DNA from: Aeromonas veronii bv. veronii
GTDB taxonomy: Bacteria > Pseudomonadota > Gammaproteobacteria > Enterobacterales > Aeromonadaceae
Length of the DNA stretch: 64,000 bases
NCBI RefSeq assembly: GCF_000820225.1
Contig: NZ_CDDK01000040.1
Location: 120,858 to 184,857, forward strand
Reading direction: 5' to 3'
Shown: positions 32,201-41,486 of the stretch, piece after piece
Numbering within the stretch: the first letter of the stretch is position 1
Layout: each line of letters starts with the position of its first letter
Notes under the pieces: generated by a model
What the model was told of the DNA's origin: nothing
What the model saw: the letters and a program-made list of their open reading frames with translations, nothing else
Database searches by the model: none
Made by a program: the position numbers and the translations under genes

Positions 32201-34088
32201 TCTGGGCCAGATCAAAGGGCTGCTCGCCATGCAGCAGCATGGAGAAGTCGAGGATCCAGAACAGATCGCCACCCGGAGTGCGAACCTGATACGGGGTCTC
32301 GCCGATCACCCGCAGCCCCATGTTCTCCAGCATCGGCAGCACATCGGAGAGGTGAATGGGCTCGGTGCGGTGGAACAGCTTGAGCCGAACCCGACGGTCG
32401 TTCTCTTCCTCCTGGGCGCGGTAGAACAGCATACCCAGCGGCTCGGCTTCGCTCAGGTTATCGAGCGCCATGATGTCGGCCACGGCAGAGCCAGGCAGCA
32501 CATCTTCCTTGTAAGCACGGGGGAAGGCGGTACTGAAACGGCGGCGCAGCTCGTTGCCACGGGCCTCGCCATAGTGGGAAAGCAGCACGGAGTCGAGTCT
32601 GTCGTCCCAGCTGCGGGCCGCTTCAATCAGGTTGTTCTGTACTTCGTTCACATCCACGTCCACGTTGTTGTTGTTGACCCGCACTATGTAGTGGGTCCGC
32701 GCCAGCACGCCTTCGGTGAAGTAAACGTTAAACTCCACCTCTTCATTGCTGCCAAAATACTTCTGCAAAATTTGCTGGGTCTTGATCCGCAGCGCCGTGT
32801 TGTAGCGCTCCTTGGTGACATAGACCATGCAGGAGAAGAAGCGACCATAGACATCGCGGCGCACGAACAGTCGCAGCATGTCCCGCTCCTGCATCTCCAG
32901 CACCCCAAGACCGGTGGCCAACAGCTCCTCTTCGCGGGCCTGGATCAGCTCGTCACGGGGATAGGTTTCCAGCACGTTCAGCAGCGCCTTGTAGGCGTGG
33001 GAGCCCTTCTCATGACCGGAGGCGGCCATGATGCGCTCGAGACGATGGCTGATGAGCGGGATCTGGGTCGCGCTGGTGTTGTAGATGGAAGAGGCGTAGA
33101 GGCCGATGAAGCGATCTTCCCCGATCACCTTGCCATGCTCGTCAAAGCGCTTGATGCCGATGTAATCCACATAAGCCGGACGGTGCACCCGGGACTTGCT
33201 GTTGGATTTGGTGAGGATCAGCAGGTCAGAACTCAGAGCGGCGTGACGGGCGCTGGCTGGCATGTTGCCAAGGCGCTGGCCCACCTCCTTGATTGAGTTC
33301 TTCATCAGCCCCAGGCTGGAGTTGGCCTGCGGCAGGATCTCGTGATCCCCCTCCACCGCTTTGACGTCGTAGCGGCGATACCCCATCAGGGTGAAGTTGT
33401 GGGCTGCCACCCATTTGAGGAAGGCAACGCAGGAGGCCACCTCCTCCTTGCTGACCGGGTGCTTGCGCTTGGGCAGTTCGTCGATGATCTCATTGAGCTT
33501 GGCCAGCATGGGCTGCCAGTCGCCCACTGCCAGCGCCACTTCACCGGCCACCGAGTTGAGCTCGGTAGCCAGCGCGGCCATCTGCTCCTCGCTGGTGAGG
33601 TGATCGATCTCGATAAGGAAGGCCGTTTCAACCGAGGTCTGCCCGTCGGTGTTGTCGAGCGCCAGAATGGCGTCAATCTTGCCATCCGCACCACGAATGA
33701 GGTGCAGCGGTTGGTGCAGCATCATGTGGGCAGTGATATTGAGTCGCTTGAGCGCCATCCGGATGGAGTCCACCAGGAAGGGCGAGTCCTGCAGGATCAC
33801 CTCGACGATGGTATGGGGCGATTGCCAGCCGTGACGGGTTAGCTCGGGATTGTAGACCCGGATGTAGGGATCGGTACCGCTGCGCTGATTGAGGGCATTC
33901 CAAAGGCTCAGGGCCGCGCCGTAGAGATCGCTGTCATTGCGATCGTGCAGGTCGGAGCTCGCCATGTTGCCGTAGAACTTGGCAACGAAGCGCTCGACCA
34001 GAGAGGCGCTGTTTTTGGGCAACTTCTGATGGATCAGGCTGAGAACGTTTTCGAGCAGAACTGAGGTAGGGGCGTCTTTCAATGCCAT
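29250..34088 (-). CDS. NAD-specific glutamate dehydrogenase, large (180 kDa) type
   Basis: A 1612-residue enzyme of the GDH-180 family (Streptomyces/Pseudomonas GdhB type). The N-terminal ~700 residues hold ACT-like regulatory regions. The catalytic core is around residues 780-1200, with the lysine in KGGFYCK and the glycine-rich VGIGDMAGDVFGNGML. The C-terminal ~350 residues are helical. It deaminates glutamate to 2-oxoglutarate with NAD+, a catabolic reaction for growth on amino acids. It is transcribed alone from the 278-base gap upstream. No frameshift is seen over the whole length. Confidence 0.95.
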   Translation of the reverse strand: MALKDAPTSVLLENVLSLIHQKLPKNSASLVERFVAKFYGNMASSDLHDRNDSDLYGAALSLWNALNQRSGTDPYIRVYNPELTRHGWQSPHTIVEVILQDSPFLVDSIRMALKRLNITAHMMLHQPLHLIRGADGKIDAILALDNTDGQTSVETAFLIEIDHLTSEEQMAALATELNSVAGEVALAVGDWQPMLAKLNEIIDELPKRKHPVSKEEVASCVAFLKWVAAHNFTLMGYRRYDVKAVEGDHEILPQANSSLGLMKNSIKEVGQRLGNMPASARHAALSSDLLILTKSNSKSRVHRPAYVDYIGIKRFDEHGKVIGEDRFIGLYASSIYNTSATQIPLISHRLERIMAASGHEKGSHAYKALLNVLETYPRDELIQAREEELLATGLGVLEMQERDMLRLFVRRDVYGRFFSCMVYVTKERYNTALRIKTQQILQKYFGSNEEVEFNVYFTEGVLARTHYIVRVNNNNVDVDVNEVQNNLIEAARSWDDRLDSVLLSHYGEARGNELRRRFSTAFPRAYKEDVLPGSAVADIMALDNLSEAEPLGMLFYRAQEEENDRRVRLKLFHRTEPIHLSDVLPMLENMGLRVIGETPYQVRTPGGDLFWILDFSMLLHGEQPFDLAQSQQRFQQAFAAIWNKQLEDDGFNRLVLGAGLTGRQVSVLRAYAKYMRQTGVSFSQSYIEETLTRYPDIAQLLFTLFEQRLDPAGKQDAKAEAKLHEELATKLDQVANLDDDRIIRRYVEMIDATLRTNYYQLDKAGNIKPYISFKLAPSSITDMPLPLPKFEIFVYSPRVEGVHLRWGKVARGGLRWSDRKEDFRTEVLGLVKAQQVKNTVIVPVGAKGGFYCKQMPMGATRAVIQEEGKACYRLFIRGLLDVTDNIIGGEVIPPTSVVRHDEDDYYLVVAADKGTATFSDIANEISLEYGHWLGDAFASGGSVGYDHKKMGITARGAWESVKRHFREIGVNCQTTDFTCVGIGDMAGDVFGNGMLLSEHTRLVGAFNHMHIFVDPTPDAAKSFVERQRLFDLPGSSWDDYNRELISQGGGIFLRSAKSIKLSPEMQTLLGTDKASMAPNELIKALLCLNVDLLWNGGIGTYVKSARESDGEVGDRSNDALRVNGRDLRARIVGEGGNLGFTQLGRVEYASQGGRINTDFTDNVGGVDCSDNEVNIKILLNQLVAAGDLTLKQRNQMLYEMTDDVAQIVITNAYRQSQSISVTSFRGSEQLKEQQRFIQGLEREGKLDRALEFLPSDEELSERMAAGQGLTRPELAVLVAYGKMVLKEQLNCPEVTDEPFLANMLVTSFPTKVQQQFGAQLADHPLRGEIIATRVANMLVNDMGLNFASRMKDETGASVAEVACCFAMAREVFGMNQLWRDIEGCDNLVDAQTQLELMFYSRRIVRRATRWFLRARNRSWSISENIAFFRPAFETLGKHLYEVMDESEVAEHRQAVAKWMEKQVPEAIARQVAHMSSLFSSLDLAQIAAEHKTDILRAANVYYRLGAKLDLHWFLDQINHQPVGNHWQAMARASFREDLDWQQRSLTSVVLEGCKDQGECATILADWISEHEQLLSRWTHMLADFKTTSTHEFAKFSVALRELNLLQLNCRAL

Positions 34089-34366
34089 TTTTATATTCCT
34101 TATCGGACGACATTAACCACCGACGCAGAGGCAACCACCCTGGTTACCCGCTGGTGCAGAGTTGTTGCGAAGTGTAATGGCTTGGATAAGGGAAGGCGAG
34201 GAAAGGTGCTAACGAGATGTTAAAAACAAGGTGCAGATCACGGCTTAAACTGTGAGAAATTTTGCAAATAACCAAAAATACAGAAATTCCCACTACCTTT
34301 GTACCAGTTTACCGGATAGATAGTGACGCAAAGCAGATAAACAGTCGGTAATCTGTTCGATTTTTG

Positions 34367-34588
34367 TTAATTTATGCGTTCGAGACTGATAAAGCGGTAA
34401 TCGTCCTGGGTTTTGAGCCGAAAATAGCCATGCACACCATTGATGGCGACAAAGGGCCGTATTTTTTCTATGCCAAGTTCCAGGGTCAATCCCTGTTCGC
34501 TGCGCACCACCAGCCGTCTGGCATGGCCCTGATACATCAGCATCACCTCATCGCTATTCAATGAGAGCCGAAAAGTAAACTGCTTCAC
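34367..34588 (-). CDS. DUF2835 family protein
   Basis: A 73-residue protein of the DUF2835 family (FRLSLNSDEVMLMYQGHARR, then GVHGYFRLKT). Predicted beta-rich, cytoplasmic, no cysteines. Function is unknown; it is widespread in gammaproteobacteria and here sits between pepN and the glutamate dehydrogenase gene on the same strand. Confidence 0.85.
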   Translation of the reverse strand: MKQFTFRLSLNSDEVMLMYQGHARRLVVRSEQGLTLELGIEKIRPFVAINGVHGYFRLKTQDDYRFISLERIN

Positions 34589-34621
34589 GCTTGCTCCTGA
34601 TCACACGACAAATCACACGAT

Positions 34622-34650
34622 AGGGGCAGGCGCATTAACGCCCCTGCCCC
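34622..34650. terminator. Stem-loop after pepN
   Basis: GGGGCAGG pairs with CCTGCCCC around a short internal bulge and loop. It follows the pepN stop (34659) in the minus direction but has no U-tract, so termination is uncertain. Confidence 0.45.
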
Positions 34651-34658
34651 GTCGACAC

Positions 34659-37283
34659 TTACTGCTGCAGCGCCTTGCTTACCTTCTCGAACAGATCCCG
34701 TGCCAGCCCCTCAAGGTTGGCAAGGCGGGTCAACTCGGCGCGGATCAGCGCCTTGCGCGCCTCATCCAGTCGCTTGAACTGGATAAGCGGAGTGATGAGG
34801 CGGGAGGCCACCTGCGGATTGACCTCGTTGAGCTCGATCAGCAGATCGGTCAGGAAACGGTAACCGCTGCCATCCACCGCATGGAACTGCATCTGATTGC
34901 TCATGGCGAAGCTGCCGATCAGCGCCCGCAGCCGGTTCGGATTGCGAATGCTGAAAGTGGGGTGACTCATTGCCTGTTTCACTTCGCTCAGTACATCGGC
35001 AGCCGGCTTGCTGCCAATCAGCCGCAGCCAGTTGTCCAGCACCAGTCCATCTTTGGCCCACTTGCCTTCAAAATCGGCCAGCAGCGCAGCGCGGCATGGC
35101 AACAGATAGCCGTTGGCCACCTGCAGTGCCGCCAGGGTGTCGGTCATGTTGTCGGCAGTTGCATACTGCTCGCGCAACAGCGCATCAGCATGCTCCGTAT
35201 CCAGCGCAGCCAGATAGCCGAGCACCACCCCTTTGAGGGCCCGTTTGGCCATGTCGGCATGCACCACCTGATAACCATTCAGACGCAGACTCTGATAGGT
35301 TGCCGCCAAACGCGCGCCAAAGGCCTCGGCAAGACGGGTGTGGATCGCGTCGCGCACCTGATGGATGGCATCAATATCGGCCACCTCGAACAGCTCGGCC
35401 AGGGTCGCTTCACCGGGCAGCGCCAGGATCTCCGCCTTGAGGGCCAAATCGAGATCGCTGTCGTCCAGAATGGCGACGAAGGCGGCCAGCAGGGTTTGGG
35501 AGAGCTCAACCCCCTGCCCATGCTGGACCCGTGCCACCCCATCGATGACTGCTTTGTTGATCAGCATCTGGGCCGCATCCCAGCGGGCAAACTCGTTGCG
35601 GGCAAAGCGCATCAGGAAGGCGAGCGCTTCGTCGCTGTAGTCATAGTGCAGCTTGACCGGCGCGGAGAAGTCCCGCAGCAGGGAGGGAACCGGTTTGACC
35701 GGCACCCGATCGAACTCGAAGGTCTGCTCCGCTTCCAGCACGTCGAGCACGTTGCCGATGGCCTTTCCCTGATACTGCAGCGCAATGACGGCACCCTGCT
35801 CGTCATAAAGCTCGATGTCGAGAGGGATATGCAGCGGCAGCTTTTGCGGTTGATCCTGAGTCGGCGGGGTATGCTGGCTCACATGAAGGCGATAGATACC
35901 GCTGGCGGCATCATACTCGTCGGTCACGGTCAGCTCGGGTGTGCCGGACTGACTGTACCAGCGGCGGAAACGACCGAGATCGACACCGGAAGCATCCTCC
36001 ATCGCCTGCACGAAATCATCGCAAGTAGCGGCCGAGCCGTCGTGACGCTCGAAGTAGAGACGCATACCAGCCTGGAAGGCATCTTCCCCCAGCAGGGTGT
36101 GCATCATGCGGATCACTTCCGACCCCTTCTCATAGACGGTCAGGGTGTAGAAGTTGTTCATCTCGATCACCACATCCGGGCGGATCGGGTGCGCCATGGG
36201 GCCGGCATCTTCGGCAAACTGCGGGCCGCGCACGGTACGCACGTTGTTGATGCGGTTGACGCCACGGGAGCCCAGATCGGAGGAGAACTCCTGATCCCGG
36301 AACACTGTCAGCCCCTCTTTCAGGCTGAGCTGGAACCAGTCTCGACAGGTGACGCGGTTGCCGGTCCAGTTGTGGAAATACTCATGACCGATCACCCGCT
36401 CGATACCGTGGTAGTCGCTGTCGGTAGCGGTGGCCGGATTGGCCAGCACGAACTTGGAGTTGAAGATGTTGAGCCCCTTGTTCTCCATGGCGCCCATATT
36501 GAAGAAGTCCACCGCAACGATCATGTAGATGTCGAGATCATACTCGAGGCCAAAACGCTGTTCGTCCCAGCGCATGGAGTTGATGAGACTCTCCATGGCA
36601 AAACCGGCGCGATCGAGGTTGCCCTTGTCGACGAAGATCTCGAGGGCCACCTTGCGGCCGCTCTCGGTGGTGTAGTGGCTGCGCTCTACATCGAAATCAC
36701 CGGCCACCAGCGCAAACAGGTAGCTCGGTTTGGGGAAAGGATCCTGCCACTGCACGAAGTGACGGCCGCCATCCAAATCACCGCTGTCAACCTTGTTGCC
36801 ATTGGAGAGCAAGAAGGGGAACTGGGCTTTGTCGGCAGTAATGCGGGTGCTGTATCGCGCCAGAATGTCGGGGCGGTCCAGATAATAGGTGATGCGGCGA
36901 AAGCCCTCCGCTTCACACTGGGTGCAGTAGGCATCGCCAGACTTGTAAAGCCCTTCCAGCGCGGTGTTGGCAGCCGGATCCAGCAGGGTGACGATGGTCA
37001 GTACACATTCGGCCGGCAGGTTGAACAGGGTCAGACTGCTCTCGCCTTGCTCGTAGTGGTCACAGGGAATGCCATCAATAGCAACGCTTTTGAGGGTCAG
37101 CTGCTCACCATCGAGGACGAGCGGCGCATTGTGCTCGCCGTTGCGACGAATGCGGGTGATGGCGGTGACCTGGGTCAGCGGCTCCTGCAGTTGGAAATCG
37201 AGGTCGATGGTGTCGATCCAGTAGAGCGGCGCCTGATAATCCTGGCGAAATTTGGCCGTCATGGCCTGGGAGTGATCGGTCAT
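34659..37283 (-). CDS. pepN: Aminopeptidase N
   Basis: An 874-residue M1 metallopeptidase. The substrate-binding GAMEN motif (MGAMENKGLN) is followed by zinc motif HEYFHNW (HExxH) and the downstream KEGLTVFRDQEF glutamate. C-terminal helical domains follow as in E. coli PepN (870 aa). It removes N-terminal residues from peptides in the cytoplasm and is the main aminopeptidase of the family. Lies upstream of the DUF2835 gene in the same direction. Confidence 0.96.
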   Translation of the reverse strand: MTDHSQAMTAKFRQDYQAPLYWIDTIDLDFQLQEPLTQVTAITRIRRNGEHNAPLVLDGEQLTLKSVAIDGIPCDHYEQGESSLTLFNLPAECVLTIVTLLDPAANTALEGLYKSGDAYCTQCEAEGFRRITYYLDRPDILARYSTRITADKAQFPFLLSNGNKVDSGDLDGGRHFVQWQDPFPKPSYLFALVAGDFDVERSHYTTESGRKVALEIFVDKGNLDRAGFAMESLINSMRWDEQRFGLEYDLDIYMIVAVDFFNMGAMENKGLNIFNSKFVLANPATATDSDYHGIERVIGHEYFHNWTGNRVTCRDWFQLSLKEGLTVFRDQEFSSDLGSRGVNRINNVRTVRGPQFAEDAGPMAHPIRPDVVIEMNNFYTLTVYEKGSEVIRMMHTLLGEDAFQAGMRLYFERHDGSAATCDDFVQAMEDASGVDLGRFRRWYSQSGTPELTVTDEYDAASGIYRLHVSQHTPPTQDQPQKLPLHIPLDIELYDEQGAVIALQYQGKAIGNVLDVLEAEQTFEFDRVPVKPVPSLLRDFSAPVKLHYDYSDEALAFLMRFARNEFARWDAAQMLINKAVIDGVARVQHGQGVELSQTLLAAFVAILDDSDLDLALKAEILALPGEATLAELFEVADIDAIHQVRDAIHTRLAEAFGARLAATYQSLRLNGYQVVHADMAKRALKGVVLGYLAALDTEHADALLREQYATADNMTDTLAALQVANGYLLPCRAALLADFEGKWAKDGLVLDNWLRLIGSKPAADVLSEVKQAMSHPTFSIRNPNRLRALIGSFAMSNQMQFHAVDGSGYRFLTDLLIELNEVNPQVASRLITPLIQFKRLDEARKALIRAELTRLANLEGLARDLFEKVSKALQQ

Positions 37284-37385
37284 TATTGTCTGCTTCCACG
37301 CTTGTTAAAGGCGAGAAAGAGGCTGTCACAACCAACTGGCGGGGTCAAACAATTTGCATTACGTCAGATACGCCAGACAAAAAGA

Positions 37386-37407
37386 AAGGGCGACCGCAGT
37401 CGCCCTT
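37386..37407 (-). terminator. Terminator of proQ-prc
   Basis: A 9-bp stem AAGGGCGAC/GTCGCCCTT with a 4-base loop and TCTTTTTG after it on the minus strand. Confidence 0.87.
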
Positions 37408-37426
37408 GTGCATTGGAGGTGCCTTG

Positions 37427-39442
37427 TCAGCTGCGTTTGCTGACCTTGGCCAGATCCGCAGTGATATTGGCCGCTTCGATGAGATACTCATCGGGCGCTT
37501 CAAAATCAGCGGGCAGTTCATCCAGACTCTTCACCGCCGGCTTGCCAAGACGTGCCAGACGCTCGTTGGTACGTTTGAGCGCTTTCTCATCCTGTTTCGC
37601 CTGCTCTGCAACACGTTCCGCCTCGTTGAGGGAGACCGACTTCTTGTCTTTCTCCTCCTTGTAGTCGGCGATGTCCTGCATCACATAGGCAAACTCGGGA
37701 TCCTTGGCGATCCGGGCATCGTGCGCCGCCTGCAACTTGGGCAGTACGCTGGCGAAGTTACCGAGTTTCTCGTAGTTGGCGGAGGCAATCTTGTCCCACG
37801 GCAACGCATTGAACTCGCGGCTTTCGCCCGTCTCTTCCGGAGCAACCGGTGTCGGGAAGCTGATATCCGGCGCAACGCCCTTGTTCTGGGTGCTGCCACC
37901 GTCGATCCGGTAGAACTTGGCGATGGTGTACTGCACGTGACCCAGCGGCTGCTCGTAGAAGTCATAGACCTTGGCGAGACTGCGATGCTGCTGCACCGTC
38001 CCCTTGCCGAACGAGTTTTCACCCAGAATCAACGCGCGGCCATAATCCTGCATGGCGGCAGCGAAGATCTCGGAGGCCGAGGCACTGTAGCGGTCGATCA
38101 TCACCGACATGGGCCCACCGTAGTAGACGTTGCCATCGTCATCGCCATTGACCGTGATACGGCCCATATGATCACGAATTTGCACCACGGGACCGCTGGC
38201 AAAGAAGAGACCGCTGAGGGCGGAAGCTTCGGTCAGTGCGCCACCGCCGTTACCGCGCAGATCGATGATCAGACCATCGATTTTCTTCTTGTTCAGGCTG
38301 GAGAGCTCCTTGATCACGTCATCGTGCAGATTGACGTAGAAACTCGGGATCTCGATGACCCCAATCTTCTTGCCTTCGGCGTTAATCACCTTGGACTTGG
38401 CAGCCCGGTCTTCAAGGCGCACCTTGTCGCGGGTCAGCTCGATCTGCTCGGTCTTGGCAGTTGCGCCCTTGCCGCGCTGGATCTCCAGCTTGACCTTGCT
38501 CCCCTTGGGCCCCTTAATGAGCTCGACCACGTCATCAAGACGCCAGCCGATCACATCGACAATCTTGCCATCTTCCTGCCCTACCCCGGTGATCTTGTCA
38601 TCGGGCTTGAGGTGGTTGGATTTGGCAGCCGGGCCACCAGGCACCAGAGAACGGATGACGGTAAAGTCATCTTCCGCCTGCAACACGGCACCAATCCCCT
38701 CGAGCGAGAGGTTCATCTCGGTATTGAAACGATCGGCACTGCGCGGTGAGAGGTAACTGGTGTGCGGTTCGATGGCGCGAGCGAAGGAGTTCATGAAGAG
38801 CTGGAAGACATCTTCGCTCTCGGTTTGGGACATCCGCTTGATGGCGTTGTTGTAACGCTTGCCAAGCAGCTCCTTGATCTCGGGCCACTCCTTGCCACTG
38901 AGCTTGAGGCTCAGGGCATCGAACTTGACCCGCTGACGCCACAGCTCGTTGAGCTCTGCTTCATCTTTGGGCCAAGCCGCCCCTTCCCGATCAAACACAT
39001 AGTTGTCGGTCTGGGTAAAATCGAAAGGAGTATCAAGCAGTTTGAGGGCGTATTCGAACCGCTCATAACGCCGTTGCTGACTCAGGTTGAACATCTCGTA
39101 GGCGGGAGCCAGACGGCCTCTTTCGAGGTCGGTGTCAAAACCGTTACGGTACTTTTCAAAACGGCTGATATCAGAGGCCAAAAACAGGTTGCGGCTGTAG
39201 TCCAGATTCTCCAGATATTTATCGAAAATCACGGAGGAAAAGGCATCGTCCAGCTTGAACTGTTTGTAGTGCGAGCGGGTAAACAGATTGGTAATTCGCT
39301 TGCTGGCCGTAGCATGTTGGCTCTCTTGAGCCAACACAGGCAAATCACTCTCCTTGAGCACCGGCTCGATGGCCTGTGCAAGCCCGGCAAGCGCCAGGCT
39401 ACAGGCAACGAGGGAAAAACGAATTACGCCATGCTTCAACAT
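37427..39442 (-). CDS. prc: Tail-specific periplasmic protease Prc
   Basis: A 671-residue protease. A signal peptide (residues 1-24, ending LAQA) leads to a helical N-terminal part, a PDZ domain at ~235-320 (GIGAVLQAEDDFTVIRSLVPG), and the S41 core with the catalytic serine in YSASASEIFAAA and lysine in SFGKGTVQ. Prc cuts non-polar C-terminal tails, processing FtsI and degrading MepS with NlpI. It follows proQ by 8 bases and is probably translated from the same message. Confidence 0.96.
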   Translation of the reverse strand: MLKHGVIRFSLVACSLALAGLAQAIEPVLKESDLPVLAQESQHATASKRITNLFTRSHYKQFKLDDAFSSVIFDKYLENLDYSRNLFLASDISRFEKYRNGFDTDLERGRLAPAYEMFNLSQQRRYERFEYALKLLDTPFDFTQTDNYVFDREGAAWPKDEAELNELWRQRVKFDALSLKLSGKEWPEIKELLGKRYNNAIKRMSQTESEDVFQLFMNSFARAIEPHTSYLSPRSADRFNTEMNLSLEGIGAVLQAEDDFTVIRSLVPGGPAAKSNHLKPDDKITGVGQEDGKIVDVIGWRLDDVVELIKGPKGSKVKLEIQRGKGATAKTEQIELTRDKVRLEDRAAKSKVINAEGKKIGVIEIPSFYVNLHDDVIKELSSLNKKKIDGLIIDLRGNGGGALTEASALSGLFFASGPVVQIRDHMGRITVNGDDDGNVYYGGPMSVMIDRYSASASEIFAAAMQDYGRALILGENSFGKGTVQQHRSLAKVYDFYEQPLGHVQYTIAKFYRIDGGSTQNKGVAPDISFPTPVAPEETGESREFNALPWDKIASANYEKLGNFASVLPKLQAAHDARIAKDPEFAYVMQDIADYKEEKDKKSVSLNEAERVAEQAKQDEKALKRTNERLARLGKPAVKSLDELPADFEAPDEYLIEAANITADLAKVSKRS

Positions 39443-39450
39443 TTGTCTCC

Positions 39451-40089
39451 TTAGAGAACCAAGTGCTCTGATTTGACCCGCACCATCATGCCGGTCTGCA
39501 GTTGGACCTGTACATCGTCCTTGGTTACTTCCTTGATGGTTGCCGGAACCGGGAATTTACCCATAACGACGCGCACATCCTGGCCCACTTTCAGCGTAGC
39601 GGCATCCACTTTAACCAGCGGAGCATCAGCGACCGGTGCCTTGGCGGCAGCTTTCGGCTTGGCAGCTACATCAGCTTTCTCGGTTTTGCGCACAGCAGGA
39701 CGACGGGGCTTCTTAGCCTTCTCATCCTTCTCTTTGGTATTGGTACGACGGCTGGCGAATACGCGCTCTTTGCTCTCTTTCAGAGCTTGCTTGGCGTGCT
39801 CGATGTGCTCTTCGGTCAGCAGCTCGCCCGGGTTGCCATCCAGATCAACGCGAGCCTGGCCAGCTTTGAGACCGTGCAGGTAGCGCCAGCTGGAGGTGTA
39901 TTGACGCAGTGCGGAACGCAGCATGGTCTTGGAGACTCTGGCATCGTCAGCAAGACGCTCGGCCAAATCCTGGAAGATGCCAATCTTGAGCGGCTTGGCC
40001 TCTCCTTCAGCAACGAAGCAGGCCGGGAATTTCTCGACCAGGTAGGCAACGATCTCTTTACTGTTCTTCAGCTTCTCAGTGTTTTCCAT
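39451..40089 (-). CDS. proQ: RNA chaperone ProQ
   Basis: A 212-residue FinO-domain protein. Residues 1-~115 are the RNA-binding FinO core (EIVAYLVEKFPACF, ALRQYTSSWRYLHGL). A lysine-rich linker follows, then a C-terminal Tudor-like domain (VGQDVRVVMGKFPVPATIKE). ProQ binds structured sRNAs and mRNA 3' ends. The proQ-prc order is the same as in E. coli. Confidence 0.95.
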   Translation of the reverse strand: MENTEKLKNSKEIVAYLVEKFPACFVAEGEAKPLKIGIFQDLAERLADDARVSKTMLRSALRQYTSSWRYLHGLKAGQARVDLDGNPGELLTEEHIEHAKQALKESKERVFASRRTNTKEKDEKAKKPRRPAVRKTEKADVAAKPKAAAKAPVADAPLVKVDAATLKVGQDVRVVMGKFPVPATIKEVTKDDVQVQLQTGMMVRVKSEHLVL

Positions 40090-40138
40090 GTATAACCTTG
40101 GCTTTCATATAAACGCACGGGCACGTCCCGAGCACAAC

Positions 40139-40170
40139 AAAGGCCCCATTATAGAGAGCTTGGGGCCTTT
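40139..40170 (-). terminator. Terminator between msrC and proQ
   Basis: A 9-bp stem AAAGGCCCC/GGGGCCTTT with a 14-base loop; TTTGTTGT follows on the minus strand. Confidence 0.72.
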
Positions 40171-40191
40171 TGCGAACCATCTAGCAATGAC

Positions 40192-40650
40192 TTAGAGCAT
40201 GCTTTCCAAAATTTGCACCGTTTCTTCGAGGCCAATCCGGTCTTCTTGGTCGAAACGGTTAAAAATCGGACTGTCGATATCGAGTACCCCGATGATCTCG
40301 CCACCACGGCGCACCGGGATCACGATTTCCGAGTTGCTCGCACCATCGCAAGCGATGTGACCGTCGAACTGGTGGACATCGTCAATGAGCTGGGTTCTCC
40401 CCTCTGCCACTGCCGTACCACACACACCGCGGCCAACCGGGATCCGCACGCAGGCCGGTTTGCCCTGAAATGGCCCCAATACCAGGGTCTCGCCCTGCAA
40501 CAGATAAAAACCGACCCAGTTGATCTCCTCCAGCTCCTGATTAAGCAGTGCGGAGAGGTTGGCCAGATTGGCAATCAGATCGGTTTCCCCCTCCAGCAGC
40601 GCCTTGGCCTGCTGGTTGAGGGTGCGATAAAACGGTTGTTTTTCAATCAT
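40192..40650 (-). CDS. msrC: Free methionine-(R)-sulfoxide reductase (GAF domain)
   Basis: A 152-residue single GAF-domain enzyme. The three cysteines of the family are present in ACVRIPVG, GVCGTA and HIACDGAS; they perform disulfide exchange when free methionine-R-sulfoxide is reduced. The start at 40650 (MIEKQPFY) is preferred over a 25-codon upstream extension that does not resemble the family. The E. coli homologue (yebR) is also near proQ and prc. Confidence 0.9.
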   Translation of the reverse strand: MIEKQPFYRTLNQQAKALLEGETDLIANLANLSALLNQELEEINWVGFYLLQGETLVLGPFQGKPACVRIPVGRGVCGTAVAEGRTQLIDDVHQFDGHIACDGASNSEIVIPVRRGGEIIGVLDIDSPIFNRFDQEDRIGLEETVQILESML

Positions 40651-40743
40651 GATTAAATGAACTTCACTCCCTGATGGTTTGGGGAAGGTAACGCCTGGCC
40701 GGGAAATTTCAAATATTTTTTCCACTCCCCACCTCTTGCGCCA

Positions 40744-41205
40744 TTATTCCCGGGCAACGGAAAGCGCCAATTGCTGGCGTTGACCATTACTCCACTCGAT
40801 ATTTAACAACCAGATCATGACGGGTGATGTACAGCTCCCCACCTGGGTTACCCCCTGCCACTGTCCGTCTATTTCTTCAAAGCTCACCGGAATTGTGCCC
40901 ATAAACATATCTTTGCCTTCGAGTGTCGCTTTCACCGGCTTGATGGCCGGATCGCCGCCGGTAATAGCGATGGCAAAGTCATGTTCGGCGCGCAGCGGTA
41001 ATTCTTTGATGGCGACCGTCAGCGGCTTGTCACCAATCAGCGCGCTGCAAGGGGTGTGGGAAAGATCACAAATCTGATCTTTTTTCTGGTCAGCAGAGAC
41101 GCTGTTATCGGCCGAAAACCAGGTGCGATAGGCCATCAGCGCCAATAACAGCGCCAATACCAGTACGAGGTGCAAAACTTTACGTGCGGTAAGTCTCTCT
41201 TTCAT
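40744..41205 (-). CDS. Membrane-anchored hypothetical protein
   Basis: A 153-residue protein. An N-terminal membrane helix (VLHLVLVLALLLALMAYRTWF) is followed by a periplasmic beta-rich domain with three cysteines (CDLSHTPC and a later GSCTSP), suggesting a disulfide. I do not recognise a named family. It is divergent from ccoN, and its size and layout recall accessory proteins of cbb3 oxidase regions, but that is only context. An ATG at 41259 gives 18 more residues; neither start has a clear ribosome site. Confidence 0.7.
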   Translation of the reverse strand: MKERLTARKVLHLVLVLALLLALMAYRTWFSADNSVSADQKKDQICDLSHTPCSALIGDKPLTVAIKELPLRAEHDFAIAITGGDPAIKPVKATLEGKDMFMGTIPVSFEEIDGQWQGVTQVGSCTSPVMIWLLNIEWSNGQRQQLALSVARE

Positions 41206-41486
41206 CAAAAACAGCCCGATTAAGATGCAATTAAAATAGTTTTTTGTGATCTCGAACAAGGTAAAAAACTGCCATATCGAGACCGGACGGAGCCAAATAT
41301 ATCACTGTTTATACTGTTATTTTACCTGTCACTTCAGTATCATTCCCATGCAGTTTTCATTTAGCCATCTTTTGCTTTTCCTTTCGTTAACAGATGTTAA
41401 CAACTGGTCGGCGGTGGCTGATGAAGCCAGTCCGGTCCTCCGGATACAAAACCAAACAACAGCAGCATCGGAAGCGGAATATAACG

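Noticed and set aside
34881..37664. A 927-codon open frame on the plus strand antisense to pepN
   Set aside because: High-GC codon use of pepN leaves the opposite strand open; the translation has no family features, no ribosome site and no signal. The same holds for the long frames opposite uup (22356-23789), rlmKL (24441-25889) and the glutamate dehydrogenase.
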